Assembly: GCA_947169885.1 (NCBI GenBank) | Contig: CAMVRM010000017.1 | Span: 1 to 55,386, forward strand | Direction of reading: 5' to 3' | Length of the DNA: 55,386 nt | From: an uncultured Ruminococcus sp. | GTDB taxonomy: Bacteria > Bacillota > Clostridia > Oscillospirales > Ruminococcaceae | Shown here: piece by piece, positions 14,879-22,796 of the stretch | Numbering within the stretch: the stretch's first letter is position 1 | Layout: the number at the start of each line of letters is the position of its first letter | Notes under the pieces: generated by a model | Databases searched by the model: none | What the model was told of the DNA's origin: nothing | The model's input: only the letters and a program-made list of their open reading frames with translations | Position numbers and translations under genes: made by a program

Positions 14879-15218
14879 GCTTGTCAAGCAAGAGCTTCAG
14901 ACGCTCATCGACAACATCGACGAGCGCAACGAGAACTTGTTGAGCGCAGCTCGCAAGGGCAAGAGCATTGAGCAGCAGAACAACATTCGTCTGCGCTCGA
15001 CACCGTATCTGTCGCTGCAACGTCGTGGTCTCATCACGGTTGACTATCTCATCGCAGAGTTCGACCGCATTCAAGAGCGCACGACACGTCACAGCAGCGC
15101 AGAGCGCAAGTGCATTGTAAATCTTGTGCTTACAGCGGTGCATAATGCTGCTGTCAAGCAGGCAAAACAGCAAGAGAGTAATGACAACAAAAAAGACACA
15201 GAACATGACACTGAATGA
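14847..15218 (+). CDS. Hypothetical early protein
   Basis: A 123-residue, largely helical protein. Two charged helices (VKQELQTLIDNIDERNENLL and VDYLIAEFDRIQERTT) flank a basic loop (RSTPYLSLQRRGLI). No family is recognised. It starts 32 bases inside the DnaA-like gene and its end overlaps the MazG-like gene. Confidence 0.7.
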   Translation: MKQKEQQLSNELVKQELQTLIDNIDERNENLLSAARKGKSIEQQNNIRLRSTPYLSLQRRGLITVDYLIAEFDRIQERTTRHSSAERKCIVNLVLTAVHNAAVKQAKQQESNDNKKDTEHDTE

Positions 15219-15558
15219 ATATCAACATGAAGCACTCTCGACGGCAATCTACGACCGTCAGTTTGCAGTAATCTACCCGGCACTCGGCATCGCCGGTGAA
15301 GCCGGTGAGTGCGCCGACAAAGTGAAAAAGATACTGCGTGACACTCGCATAGTGCGCAATGCAGACACCGGCGCAATCATGCTTGACACAGAGCAGCAGC
15401 ACGCTCTCGCTCTCGAAATCGGTGACGTGCTGTGGTACTGTGCGACGCTCGCTCGTGACATCTGCATGACGCTCGATGAAGTGGCACAGATGAACATCGA
15501 CAAGCTCGCATCACGCAAGCAGCGTGGCAAGCTCGGCGGCAGCGGTGACAACAGATAA
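15205..15558 (+). CDS. MazG-like nucleotide pyrophosphohydrolase
   Basis: A 117-residue protein of the all-alpha NTP pyrophosphatase superfamily: MTLNEYQHEALSTAIYD, then ALGIAGEAGECADKVKKILRD with the E-x-x-E metal-binding helix, and HALALEIGDVLWYCATLA with the second E-x-x-D helix. Phage MazG-like enzymes hydrolyse nucleoside triphosphates or alarmones and may ease host stress responses. The ATG at 15205 gives the usual family start; the ATG at 15181 would add eight residues. Confidence 0.9.
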   Translation: MTLNEYQHEALSTAIYDRQFAVIYPALGIAGEAGECADKVKKILRDTRIVRNADTGAIMLDTEQQHALALEIGDVLWYCATLARDICMTLDEVAQMNIDKLASRKQRGKLGGSGDNR

Positions 15559-15590
15559 TTTTTATCAACATCAAAAATCACAGAACAATT

Positions 15591-16028
15591 ATGACGAATT
15601 ATTTTGAATGTCGTGTAAGCTACGACAAGACGCTTGAAAGCGGTGCTATCAAGCAAGTGACAGAGAGTTATCTCGTGGAAGCCATGAGCTTCACAGAAGC
15701 AGAAGCACGCATCACTCAACAGATGCAGCCGTACATGAGCGGCGAGTTCTCTGTCTCGGCGGTCAACCGCCGCAAGTACGAAGACGTGTTGCTCGACGAT
15801 GACAGAGACAAGCTCTACCACGTCAAGCTCATGTTTATCACGATTGATGAGAAGACAGCCGCAGAGAAGCGCAAGCCGTCTTATCTGCTTGTGCAAGCTC
15901 GTGACATCGCAGATGTGTTAAGTCAAGTTGAGATACTTATGAGCGACAGCGTGACAGACTACGACATCGTGTCTGTGAGCGAGAGCCGCATTCTCGACGT
16001 GTTCGTGTGTAACGACAAAGCAGAGTGA
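15591..16028 (+). CDS. DUF4494-like protein
   Basis: A 145-residue protein with the pattern FECRVSYDKTLESGAIKQVT, then ESYLVEAMSFTEAEARITQQMQPYMSGEF, which I recognise as DUF4494, a family of Bacteroidota plasmids, phages and conjugative elements. Its biochemical role is unknown. It begins after a 32-base AT-rich gap. The match supports a Bacteroidota host. Confidence 0.85.
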   Translation: MTNYFECRVSYDKTLESGAIKQVTESYLVEAMSFTEAEARITQQMQPYMSGEFSVSAVNRRKYEDVLLDDDRDKLYHVKLMFITIDEKTAAEKRKPSYLLVQARDIADVLSQVEILMSDSVTDYDIVSVSESRILDVFVCNDKAE

Positions 16029-16069
16029 CTATGAGCAGAGCAGATGAAATCAAGCAGCGTTTTTGAGCC

Positions 16070-16276
16070 ATGAGCAACGATAGAGCAAGGTGGTTCTTCG
16101 GTAAAGTGACAGCGATGCGTCAAGCGCAACGTGAGTACTTCAAGACACGCTCGCAGTCTGCGCTGCGACAGAGCAAGGCTCTTGAACGTGAAGTCGATGC
16201 AGAGATAGAGCGTGTAAACAAGATTTTGGGCGCACCCACAGCGTTCCCGACGCAGGGTGATATATTTTCTCAATGA
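16070..16276 (+). CDS. Hypothetical early protein
   Basis: A 68-residue basic protein with one long helix (RQAQREYFKTRSQSALRQSK) and a polar C-terminus ending GDIFSQ. No family is recognised. It lies between the DUF4494-like gene and an unknown gene in the same direction. Confidence 0.6.
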   Translation: MSNDRARWFFGKVTAMRQAQREYFKTRSQSALRQSKALEREVDAEIERVNKILGAPTAFPTQGDIFSQ

Positions 16277-16341
16277 GACAATCAGACGCTCGCAGGGCGC
16301 AAATCTGTGCGCTCTACGAGCATTCTAAACACGAAACAGAT

Positions 16342-16833
16342 ATGAAAGCTAACAAGAAAGTGGTTCTCACTCTTTCGAGAGTGTTCCCGAAGCCGCACCC
16401 ACGGCACGGCGAGCCGACGCTTTTCAAAGAGCATCTCGGCAACACGCTCTGCAATCGTCATGGCAAGCGCAAGCTGCACACGATACGCAAGAACTTTGAC
16501 CGGTGGGCGCACAACATCGACAAAATCAACAAAGGTGACTTTTATTTGAGCGTGCGACAATGGAAAGACAAGCCGTATCGCTCGCATCAAGTCGAAATCT
16601 ATGAGATACGCAAGCACGTCGGCTATCAGCGCATCACGCTCATCTACGACAATAAGACCGATGAGTTGAGCTGCTATATCGACGGCATGGCTCACAACGA
16701 CATCGTGCAGCTCGCAGCGAATGACGGTCTCTCGCTTGAAGACTTCAAAGCGTGGTTCTTTCCACCGGCGACACGAGCAGAGCGCAACGTCATTCACGGT
16801 GTAATCATTCATTTCACCGACTTCAGATATTAG
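16342..16833 (+). CDS. ASCH/PUA-like hypothetical protein
   Basis: A 163-residue protein, MKANKKVVLTLSRVFPKPHP. The segment HTIRKNFDRWAHNIDKINKGDFYLSVRQWKDKPYRSHQVEIYEI resembles the small beta-barrel ASCH/PUA fold seen in RNA-associated proteins and common in Bacteroidota mobile elements. The assignment rests on pattern only. The ATG at 16342 is chosen because the conserved part begins there; the frame is open back to 16273. Confidence 0.7.
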   Translation: MKANKKVVLTLSRVFPKPHPRHGEPTLFKEHLGNTLCNRHGKRKLHTIRKNFDRWAHNIDKINKGDFYLSVRQWKDKPYRSHQVEIYEIRKHVGYQRITLIYDNKTDELSCYIDGMAHNDIVQLAANDGLSLEDFKAWFFPPATRAERNVIHGVIIHFTDFRY

Positions 16834-16885
16834 TAGTATAATATAATAGCATAGTAGTAACATAACACAGTACAAAATAACTTCT

Positions 16886-17293
16886 ATGGCAGTATCATTC
16901 AATCAAGCGACAGTTGTCGGCTATGTCGGTGCAGAGCCGAAGTCAACGACAACGCAGAACGGACATCTGCTGACAACATTTAGCGTCGCAACGACAGAGC
17001 GCATCGGCAACGGCAACGAGCAGACAGAGTGGCACAACATCGTCACTTGGAGCAAGCTCGCAGAAGTCGCATCGAAATTTTTGCACAAAGGCTCGTGCAT
17101 ACTCATACAAGGTCGCTTGCGCACACGAAATTATCTCGATAACAATAACGTCAAACACTATGTCACAGAAATCATCGCAGACAGACTGCAACTGCTCGAC
17201 AAGCGCAGCGACACCGGCACGAATGACGGTGCAGCAGCTTCGGGAGCTTTCACGGCAGCGAGCAATCAAGTCGAAGACGAAGTGCCGTTCTAA
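16886..17293 (+). CDS. ssb: Single-stranded DNA-binding protein
   Basis: A 135-residue SSB with a full OB fold: NQATVVGYVGAEPKSTTTQNG, FSVATTERIGNGNEQTEWHNIV, and GSCILIQGRLRTRNYLDNNNV. The disordered tail ends EDEVPF, the acidic tip that recruits replication and repair partners. It should coat phage single-stranded DNA during replication and recombination. A short AT-rich stretch precedes it (16834-16885). Its end overlaps the nuclease gene by about 70 bases in another frame. Confidence 0.95.
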   Translation: MAVSFNQATVVGYVGAEPKSTTTQNGHLLTTFSVATTERIGNGNEQTEWHNIVTWSKLAEVASKFLHKGSCILIQGRLRTRNYLDNNNVKHYVTEIIADRLQLLDKRSDTGTNDGAAASGAFTAASNQVEDEVPF

Positions 17294-17663
17294 ACACCCA
17301 CGGCACGAGGAAAGCTCGCTGCAAGTCGAGTGTGTCAAGTGGTTTCGTCTGCAATACCCACAACTCGCACGCTTGCTCATCGCAGTGCCTAACGGCGGCG
17401 CACGCAACGCAGCGACGGGGCGCATTCTCAAAGCTGAAGGTGTAGTCGCAGGTGTCGCAGACTTGGTGCTGTTTGTCGCAGCGCACAGTTATCACGCTCT
17501 GTGCATCGAGATGAAGACGCAGAAAGGGCGACAGCAAGACACGCAACGAGAGTGGCAACGAGCAGTCGAAGCGCAACGCTACAAATACATCATTTGTCGC
17601 TCATTTGAGCAGTTTCAAAAAGAGATTTGCTCGTATCTGTGGGGTGCAGACATCGGTCTGTAA
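17223..17663 (+). CDS. VRR-NUC domain nuclease
   Basis: A 146-residue protein. After a basic N-terminus (LSRQRAIKSKTKCRSKHP) comes the VRR-NUC domain: ESSLQVECVKWFRLQYP, VPNGGARNAATGRILKAEGV, then GVADLVLF with the catalytic Asp and CIEMKTQKGRQQDTQREW with Glu and Lys of the PD-(D/E)XK site. Such phage enzymes are thought to resolve or trim replication intermediates. It is the last gene before the early/late terminator. The start at 17223 lies inside ssb; a later start is possible. Confidence 0.88.
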   Translation: MTVQQLRELSRQRAIKSKTKCRSKHPRHEESSLQVECVKWFRLQYPQLARLLIAVPNGGARNAATGRILKAEGVVAGVADLVLFVAAHSYHALCIEMKTQKGRQQDTQREWQRAVEAQRYKYIICRSFEQFQKEICSYLWGADIGL

Positions 17664-17699
17664 CCGTCACTTACTAACAACTTTATTTTTTTATCAATG

Positions 17700-17728
17700 A
17701 TTGGTGCGTATCACGCACCAATTTTTTT
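17700..17728 (+). terminator. Terminator closing the early region
   Basis: A perfect 9-base stem (ATTGGTGCG with CGCACCAAT, loop TATCA) is followed by a run of seven T. It closes the long early transcript after the VRR-NUC gene. Confidence 0.9.
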
Positions 17729-17729
17729 A

Positions 17730-17737
17730 TACTTTTG
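17730..17737 (+). promoter_or_regulatory. Promoter for ParB-like/Mom/packaging genes
   Basis: TACTTTTG directly after the terminator T run fits the Bacteroidota -7 box. No clear TTTG lies 20 bases upstream, so it may need an activator. It is 27 bases before the ParB-like gene start and would open a new transcription unit. Confidence 0.6.
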
Positions 17738-17763
17738 CCGTAGATTAGACAAGTTGTATCATT

Positions 17764-18372
17764 ATGTTAGACGCAGATTTTCTAAATAACACAACTCGCA
17801 AGATGATAGAACTTGCGAGATTGCAACCGAATGAGGGTCAGTTGCCCGGCTTGCCGAAGAACCCACGAGAGATTGACAAAGACAAGTTCGAGCTGCTGAA
17901 GCAGAACTTGCGCAAGTACCCGAAGCTGCTCAAACATTGCACGCTGCTCGTGTATGCACTCGACGATGCAGAGACTAATTACATCATCATCGGCGGCAAT
18001 ATGCGCTATCTCGCACTCGCAGAGCTTGGCGAGCAACTCGCACCGTGTGACGTGATAGAGCGACCGACAGACGTTGAGACGCTGCAAGCCTACGTCGCAC
18101 TGCACAACAGCTCTTTCGGTCGTTGGGACATGGACTTACTCGCAAATGAGTGGGACATCGACGATTTGCAGTCGTGGGGTCTTGACTTGGACTTCAAACT
18201 CGACGATGAGCCGACAGATGATGAGCTTAACGGTGACAATAGAAACAAGCCGTTCACTGCAAAACTCACATTCAGCAGTGAAACGATGTTGAAGAAGTTT
18301 ATTAAAGAGCAAGAACAGATGCTTGCCGATGACTACGGTTGCACTGTCTCTTACAGCGGTGGTGAGTTATGA
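17764..18372 (+). CDS. ParB-like nuclease-domain protein
   Basis: A 202-residue protein with a ParB/Srx-fold N-terminal domain: LPKNPREIDKDKFELLKQNL, YALDDAETNYIIIGGNMRYLALAELG (the GGNxRxxA box), then CDVIERPTD. No DNA-partition helix-turn-helix follows; the C-terminus is acidic. Proteins of this type often stand next to DNA-modification genes in phages. Its stop overlaps the Mom-like gene by four bases, so the two are coupled and may act together; how is not known. It is the first gene after the promoter at 17730. Confidence 0.85.
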   Translation: MLDADFLNNTTRKMIELARLQPNEGQLPGLPKNPREIDKDKFELLKQNLRKYPKLLKHCTLLVYALDDAETNYIIIGGNMRYLALAELGEQLAPCDVIERPTDVETLQAYVALHNSSFGRWDMDLLANEWDIDDLQSWGLDLDFKLDDEPTDDELNGDNRNKPFTAKLTFSSETMLKKFIKEQEQMLADDYGCTVSYSGGEL

Positions 18373-19058
18373 GATTGACAAAAGCATCAGCGAAAGCAGT
18401 GCGCTATGCGTGTATGCACTTCCACTATGCGAAAGCGGTGCCGGTGAACACGCTCGGCTACAACATCTATAACGACGATGACGAATGGTGCGGTGTAGTG
18501 CTATTCGGCAGCGGCTCTAACAACAACATCGGCAACGAGTACAAGTTGAAGCAAGGGCAAGTGTTAGAGCTTGTGCGTGTCGCTCTCAACGGCAAACAAT
18601 CTCGCACATCACAATGCGTCGCTATGGCTCTGAAAGCATTGCGCCGTGACTGCCCATTATGTCGGCTCGTGGTCTCTTATGCAGATTGCGACCAAAATCA
18701 TCTCGGCACAATCTATCAAGCGACGAATTGGCTCTATGTCGGCACGATGATGCAGAACGAACATGACAGTTCGTGGATAATACACGGCAAGCGTTATCAC
18801 GGTCGCATTATAAGCGATTGGGTGCGTAATAGGGGGGGGTTACAAGGACTTACACGTTTGCAGTTCTTACAGAAATACTATGACAGCAACGCAAAGCCGT
18901 ACATCACGAAAGGTAAGAGAAAATATCTCATGCCAATGGATAGAGCGATGCGCAGACAGATTGAACCGCTGCGCAGACCATACCCGAAAGACGATGCAGA
19001 TTGGCACAAGATAGACCGCTCGCAGTTCAAGCGCAATGACACAGCGTCTCAACAATAA
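18369..19058 (+). CDS. Mom-like DNA modification protein
   Basis: A 229-residue protein of the Mom family, a GNAT-fold group that in phage Mu converts adenine to a carbamoylmethyl derivative and blocks restriction. Family segments are clear: MHFHYAKAVPVNTLGYNIYN, EWCGVVLFG, VLELVRVALNGKQSRTSQCV and LVVSYADCDQNHLGTIYQATNW. It is coupled to the ParB-like gene. A tract of eight G encodes Arg-Gly-Gly (155-157) in frame, so the gene is intact here, but a change in tract length would break it. In Mu, mom is expressed late; here it follows a new promoter before the packaging genes. Confidence 0.88.
   Translation: MRLTKASAKAVRYACMHFHYAKAVPVNTLGYNIYNDDDEWCGVVLFGSGSNNNIGNEYKLKQGQVLELVRVALNGKQSRTSQCVAMALKALRRDCPLCRLVVSYADCDQNHLGTIYQATNWLYVGTMMQNEHDSSWIIHGKRYHGRIISDWVRNRGGLQGLTRLQFLQKYYDSNAKPYITKGKRKYLMPMDRAMRRQIEPLRRPYPKDDADWHKIDRSQFKRNDTASQQ
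18832..18839 (+). repeat. G8 tract in Mom-like gene
   Basis: Eight G in the context TAATA-G8-TTACA keep the Mom-like frame open. The context resembles that of the G7 tract in the methyltransferase at 12934. Confidence 0.85.
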
Positions 19059-19125
19059 ACGAATATAGCACTATATCATACAAGTATAGTGTAATAGTAG
19101 ATAATAAATAATATAGCACAATATT

Positions 19126-19689
19126 ATGGCACAGATTTACCCCGACATCAAGCGTCTCTTCGATAGCGTCACGACCGGTCGCACACCGAAGTACACACCG
19201 CTCGACATCATTAGAGAGTTCTGCGAGTATGTCGAGAGCTTGCGCAACACACCGCTCGAAGTCGAGACAGAGTACCGTCAAAGCAGCGCATCAGGCGAGA
19301 GCAGCGCACGCAAAGCGCAAGTGCGCAAGCAGCGATTTGACCGACCGCCGAAAGTGTATGACTTCGTGGTTCGGTGGCTCGGCATGAGCGAGAGTTGGTG
19401 GCGAATGCTCGGTACACTGAAGCGACACAGCAAACTCTTCTTGACGGTCAAAGAAAAGATTGAGCGTTACTGCTACGACTGCAAGTTCGACGGCGCAGTC
19501 ATCGGTGTTTACAACGCAAGCATCATCGCCCGTGACCTGGGTCTCAAAGACCGTGTGGAGTACGAGACAACAAAGAGCGAAGACAACATGACGCTTGAAG
19601 AAATCAACGCAGAGATTGCACGCTTGCAGAAGCTCGACAGCGCAGCTCACACCGACGGCTCGCTTGATGATGCAGACGATGAGTTGTGA
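19126..19689 (+). CDS. terS: Terminase small subunit
   Basis: A 187-residue protein immediately upstream of the large terminase. The DNA-binding N-terminal part (TPLDIIREFCEYVESLRNTP) precedes a helical core, with KEKIERYCYDCKFDGAVIGVYNASIIARDLGLKDR matching a small-subunit family common in Bacteroidota phages, and an acidic C-terminal tail. It should recognise the packaging site and regulate the large subunit. The AT-rich gap 19059-19125 before it holds no clear promoter. Confidence 0.85.
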   Translation: MAQIYPDIKRLFDSVTTGRTPKYTPLDIIREFCEYVESLRNTPLEVETEYRQSSASGESSARKAQVRKQRFDRPPKVYDFVVRWLGMSESWWRMLGTLKRHSKLFLTVKEKIERYCYDCKFDGAVIGVYNASIIARDLGLKDRVEYETTKSEDNMTLEEINAEIARLQKLDSAAHTDGSLDDADDEL

Positions 19690-19721
19690 CGCAGTTGTGA
19701 CATCACTTTTGACAGCGAGCT

Positions 19722-21209
19722 ATGGCACGACGTTCACACATAGAGATACGAGAGCGGTTGATGCAGTTGAGACAAGCGAAGCTACGTCTCGAAGCACCAA
19801 CGACGTTCTCGTGCTTTCTCGGCTATGTGAACCCGAAGTATGAGCTTGAATGGTTTCACAAGCTCATCGCAGACTACTGTCAGATGCTGCTCGAAGGCAA
19901 GATAAAAAACTTAATGGTCTTCGTGCCGCCGCAGCACGGCAAGAGCGAGATTGTGTCTCGCAACTTCCCTGCTTGGGCATTGGGCAAGAACCCCGACTTG
20001 AAGATTGCCGGCTGCTCATACAGCGCAGACTTGGCAGAGCAGTTCTCTCGCTCGATACAGCGCACGATTGACAGCAGAGAGTATCAGCGCATCTTCCCGG
20101 ACACATTTCTCGCCGGCAAGAACACAGAGATTGATAGTCGTGGCTATCTTCGGCAAGTGTCGCTATTCGAGACTGTCGGTCATCGTGGCTTTTACAAAGC
20201 CGTCGGTGTCGGCGGCTCATTGACCGGCACACCGGTTGACATCGCAATCATTGATGACCCGGTTAAAGATGCAGCGGAAGCGTACAGCTTGACGTATCGT
20301 GCGAAAGTGTGGGATTGGTACAACACAGTACTCACAACACGTCTGCACAACAACTCACGACAACTGTTCATTATGACACGTTGGCACGACGATGATTTAG
20401 CAGGGCGACTGCTGAAGACAGAGCCGCAAGAATGGACTGTTCTCTCGATACCGGCTATCTGTGAGCGTGAGCATGACGGCTCGTTTCGCAGCGAGCGCAA
20501 AGTTGGTGATGCGCTGTGGCCGTCACATCACGACATCAACAAGCTCAACAAGCAGCGTGAGCGTGCGCCACGAGAGTTCAACGCACTTTATCAGCAGCAC
20601 CCGGTCATTGAGGGCGGCAACATCGTCAAGCGTGATTGGTTTCAGACTATCTCGCTCGCAGAGTTCACTGCGCTGCGCTTCAACGAGCCGATGCACTTCT
20701 ATCTCGATACTGCTTACGGCAAGAAGAAGCCTACGAGCGACAACGACCCATCGGGCATTCTCGCAGCGTGCCGCATCGGCAAGAACATCTATCTCTACAA
20801 CGCTCAACGAGTGTGGAAAGAGATGCCCGACTTGCTGCGCTTTCTACCCGACTACATCGCTGCGCATGGCGGCGACAGCGAGAGCAAGCTGCACGTCGAG
20901 CCGAAAGCCAACGGCGAGAGCGTCGTGCAGATGCTGCGTGAAATCTCAACGCTCAACGTCAAGCGCACACCGACACCGACCGACAGCAAAGAGACACGTC
21001 TGCGTGTCGTTTCACCTCGCATTGAGTGCGGTCGTGTTTTTATCGTGCAAGGCTCGTGGAATGATGATTTTCTCGACGAAGTGTGCGGCTTCCCTGCAAT
21101 GCCGCACGATGAGTTCGTTGACATTCTCGGCTATGCTGTGAATGACTTATACGACGATGACGATGACATCGACTATGATAATCTCTCGAAATCAATGTTC
21201 GGACTTTAA
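19722..21209 (+). CDS. terL: Terminase large subunit
   Basis: A 495-residue packaging motor. The ATPase part has Walker A VPPQHGKS (68-75) and Walker B IAIIDDP (174-180); the C-terminal RNase H-like nuclease shows FYLDTAYG and HDEFVDILGYAVN with acidic residues. It docks on the portal, drives DNA into the head and cuts concatemers. Complete in length for the family, 32 bases after the small subunit and 23 bases before the portal. Confidence 0.95.
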   Translation: MARRSHIEIRERLMQLRQAKLRLEAPTTFSCFLGYVNPKYELEWFHKLIADYCQMLLEGKIKNLMVFVPPQHGKSEIVSRNFPAWALGKNPDLKIAGCSYSADLAEQFSRSIQRTIDSREYQRIFPDTFLAGKNTEIDSRGYLRQVSLFETVGHRGFYKAVGVGGSLTGTPVDIAIIDDPVKDAAEAYSLTYRAKVWDWYNTVLTTRLHNNSRQLFIMTRWHDDDLAGRLLKTEPQEWTVLSIPAICEREHDGSFRSERKVGDALWPSHHDINKLNKQRERAPREFNALYQQHPVIEGGNIVKRDWFQTISLAEFTALRFNEPMHFYLDTAYGKKKPTSDNDPSGILAACRIGKNIYLYNAQRVWKEMPDLLRFLPDYIAAHGGDSESKLHVEPKANGESVVQMLREISTLNVKRTPTPTDSKETRLRVVSPRIECGRVFIVQGSWNDDFLDEVCGFPAMPHDEFVDILGYAVNDLYDDDDDIDYDNLSKSMFGL

Positions 21210-21232
21210 CAACACAAAAAAACGATACGACT

Positions 21233-22774
21233 ATGTTTCTAATCGACTACTTTCGCAACTATGTGAATGCGCTCGTTGGGCGCAATCAAGAGTTTGAAGA
21301 ACTGCTCGCAGCCGGTGACATCGACGCAGCGAAGCAGAAAATGGTGCATCGTCAGCCGCTCATCGAAGATGCGATGCGTGACTACGATGTGAGTAAGCAC
21401 GAAGTGATGAAGCGTGAAGACAAAATCATCACCAACACGAAAGGCGAGCGCACCGGCACGGAGCCGGTTCACAAGCTGCCAATTCCGTATCAAGTCTATA
21501 TCAACGAGATTTCGCTTGTGTTTCTCTACGGTCGCCCGGTCAAGTGGACGCAGCAGAGCGACAACACAGATGACGCATTCGCAGCGTTTCTCGACATCAT
21601 TAAGCGCACGCACTTCAACAGCAAGATACGTCAGTGCAAGCGTATCGCAGGCGCAGAGACAGAGAGTGCGATGCTCTTTCGCTGCTTCAAGCACGATGAT
21701 GACGGCAAACCCGATGTGCAAATCAGAGTGCTTGCAGCAAGCAAGGGCGATGAGATTTACACTCGTTGGGACAACTTCGAGAACTTGATTTCATTCGCAT
21801 GGGGCTACTATGTGCGTGAGACTGAAGATGACATCGTGTATCATCTTGACATTTACACGGCGCAGATGATTTATCACTGCTCAAAGAAGCGCATCGGTTG
21901 GGAAGTCGTTCCCGAACAGAACTTCATCGGCAAGATACCCGTCATTCTCTTTTGGCAAGACAAAGAGTGGAAAGGTGTAGAGCGTCTCATCGAGCGTGAA
22001 GAGATGATTGCGTCACGCACAGCAGACACAAACGACTACTTCGCTGACCCAATCGCCATAATGAGTGCAGATGTCATCAAGAGCATACCGAAGAAGAACG
22101 ACAACGGCAAGCTCATTATCACAAACGACAGCGAGGGAGTTGACAAAGCGGCTCGTTATCTGACATGGGACAGCGCACCCGAAAGCAAGAAGCAAGAGAT
22201 TGAGTGGCTGCAAGAGCAAATCTTGTCGAAGTCGTTCACACCGAAAATCTCGCTCGACAGCTTGCAGTCAATCTCGCAGCTCTCGGCGAAAGCACTGCGC
22301 ACGGTGATGATGCTCGCCGACATCAAAGCGAGCAAGCACAAAGAAGTGCATGATGAGCTGCTTGACCGCACCGCATCGCTGCTCACGTCAATCATCGGCA
22401 ATGTTCTCGACACATCGCTGCACGCACAGTGTGAGCAGCTCGTTATCGGTCACGAGTTTCAAGAGCCGTTCGGTGAAGACATCGCCGATGACCTGAACAA
22501 CATCTCGAAAGCAGTTGACGCAGGCATACTCTCAACAGAGGGCGCAATCGAGCTTAACCCATTGCCCATTGACAAGCAGCGTGAGAAAGAGCGTCTCGCT
22601 GAAGAAGCCGAAGAGCGTCAGCGCACGCAAGCGAGCATCTTCGGCGACATCGCCGGCGCAGGTGCGCAGTCATACGGCGACGGCAGCTCTCGTGATGATG
22701 ATGACGATGATGCAGACGAAGACGATGAGAGCAACAAGTCACAGAACAAGAAAAGCGACAAAACAAAGAAGTAA
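21233..22774 (+). CDS. Portal protein (SPP1 gp6-like)
   Basis: A 513-residue portal that should form the dodecameric ring at one head vertex. It has the gp6-type features: HKLPIPYQVYINEISLVFLYGRPVKW, a central beta region, GKIPVILFWQDKEWKGVERLIEREE, and the helical KISLDSLQSISQLSAKALR segment. The C-terminal tail is highly acidic (DDDDDDADEDDE) then lysine-rich. It lies between terminase and the head morphogenesis gene, the standard order. Confidence 0.93.
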   Translation: MFLIDYFRNYVNALVGRNQEFEELLAAGDIDAAKQKMVHRQPLIEDAMRDYDVSKHEVMKREDKIITNTKGERTGTEPVHKLPIPYQVYINEISLVFLYGRPVKWTQQSDNTDDAFAAFLDIIKRTHFNSKIRQCKRIAGAETESAMLFRCFKHDDDGKPDVQIRVLAASKGDEIYTRWDNFENLISFAWGYYVRETEDDIVYHLDIYTAQMIYHCSKKRIGWEVVPEQNFIGKIPVILFWQDKEWKGVERLIEREEMIASRTADTNDYFADPIAIMSADVIKSIPKKNDNGKLIITNDSEGVDKAARYLTWDSAPESKKQEIEWLQEQILSKSFTPKISLDSLQSISQLSAKALRTVMMLADIKASKHKEVHDELLDRTASLLTSIIGNVLDTSLHAQCEQLVIGHEFQEPFGEDIADDLNNISKAVDAGILSTEGAIELNPLPIDKQREKERLAEEAEERQRTQASIFGDIAGAGAQSYGDGSSRDDDDDDADEDDESNKSQNKKSDKTKK

Positions 22775-22796
22775 CACAATCAAGCAAGCGTGACAA

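Noticed and set aside
17764-19058. Mu-like transposable phage, suggested by Mom
   Set aside because: No MuA/MuB transposition genes; there are a tyrosine integrase, an SPP1-like portal and long-tail genes with no contractile sheath.
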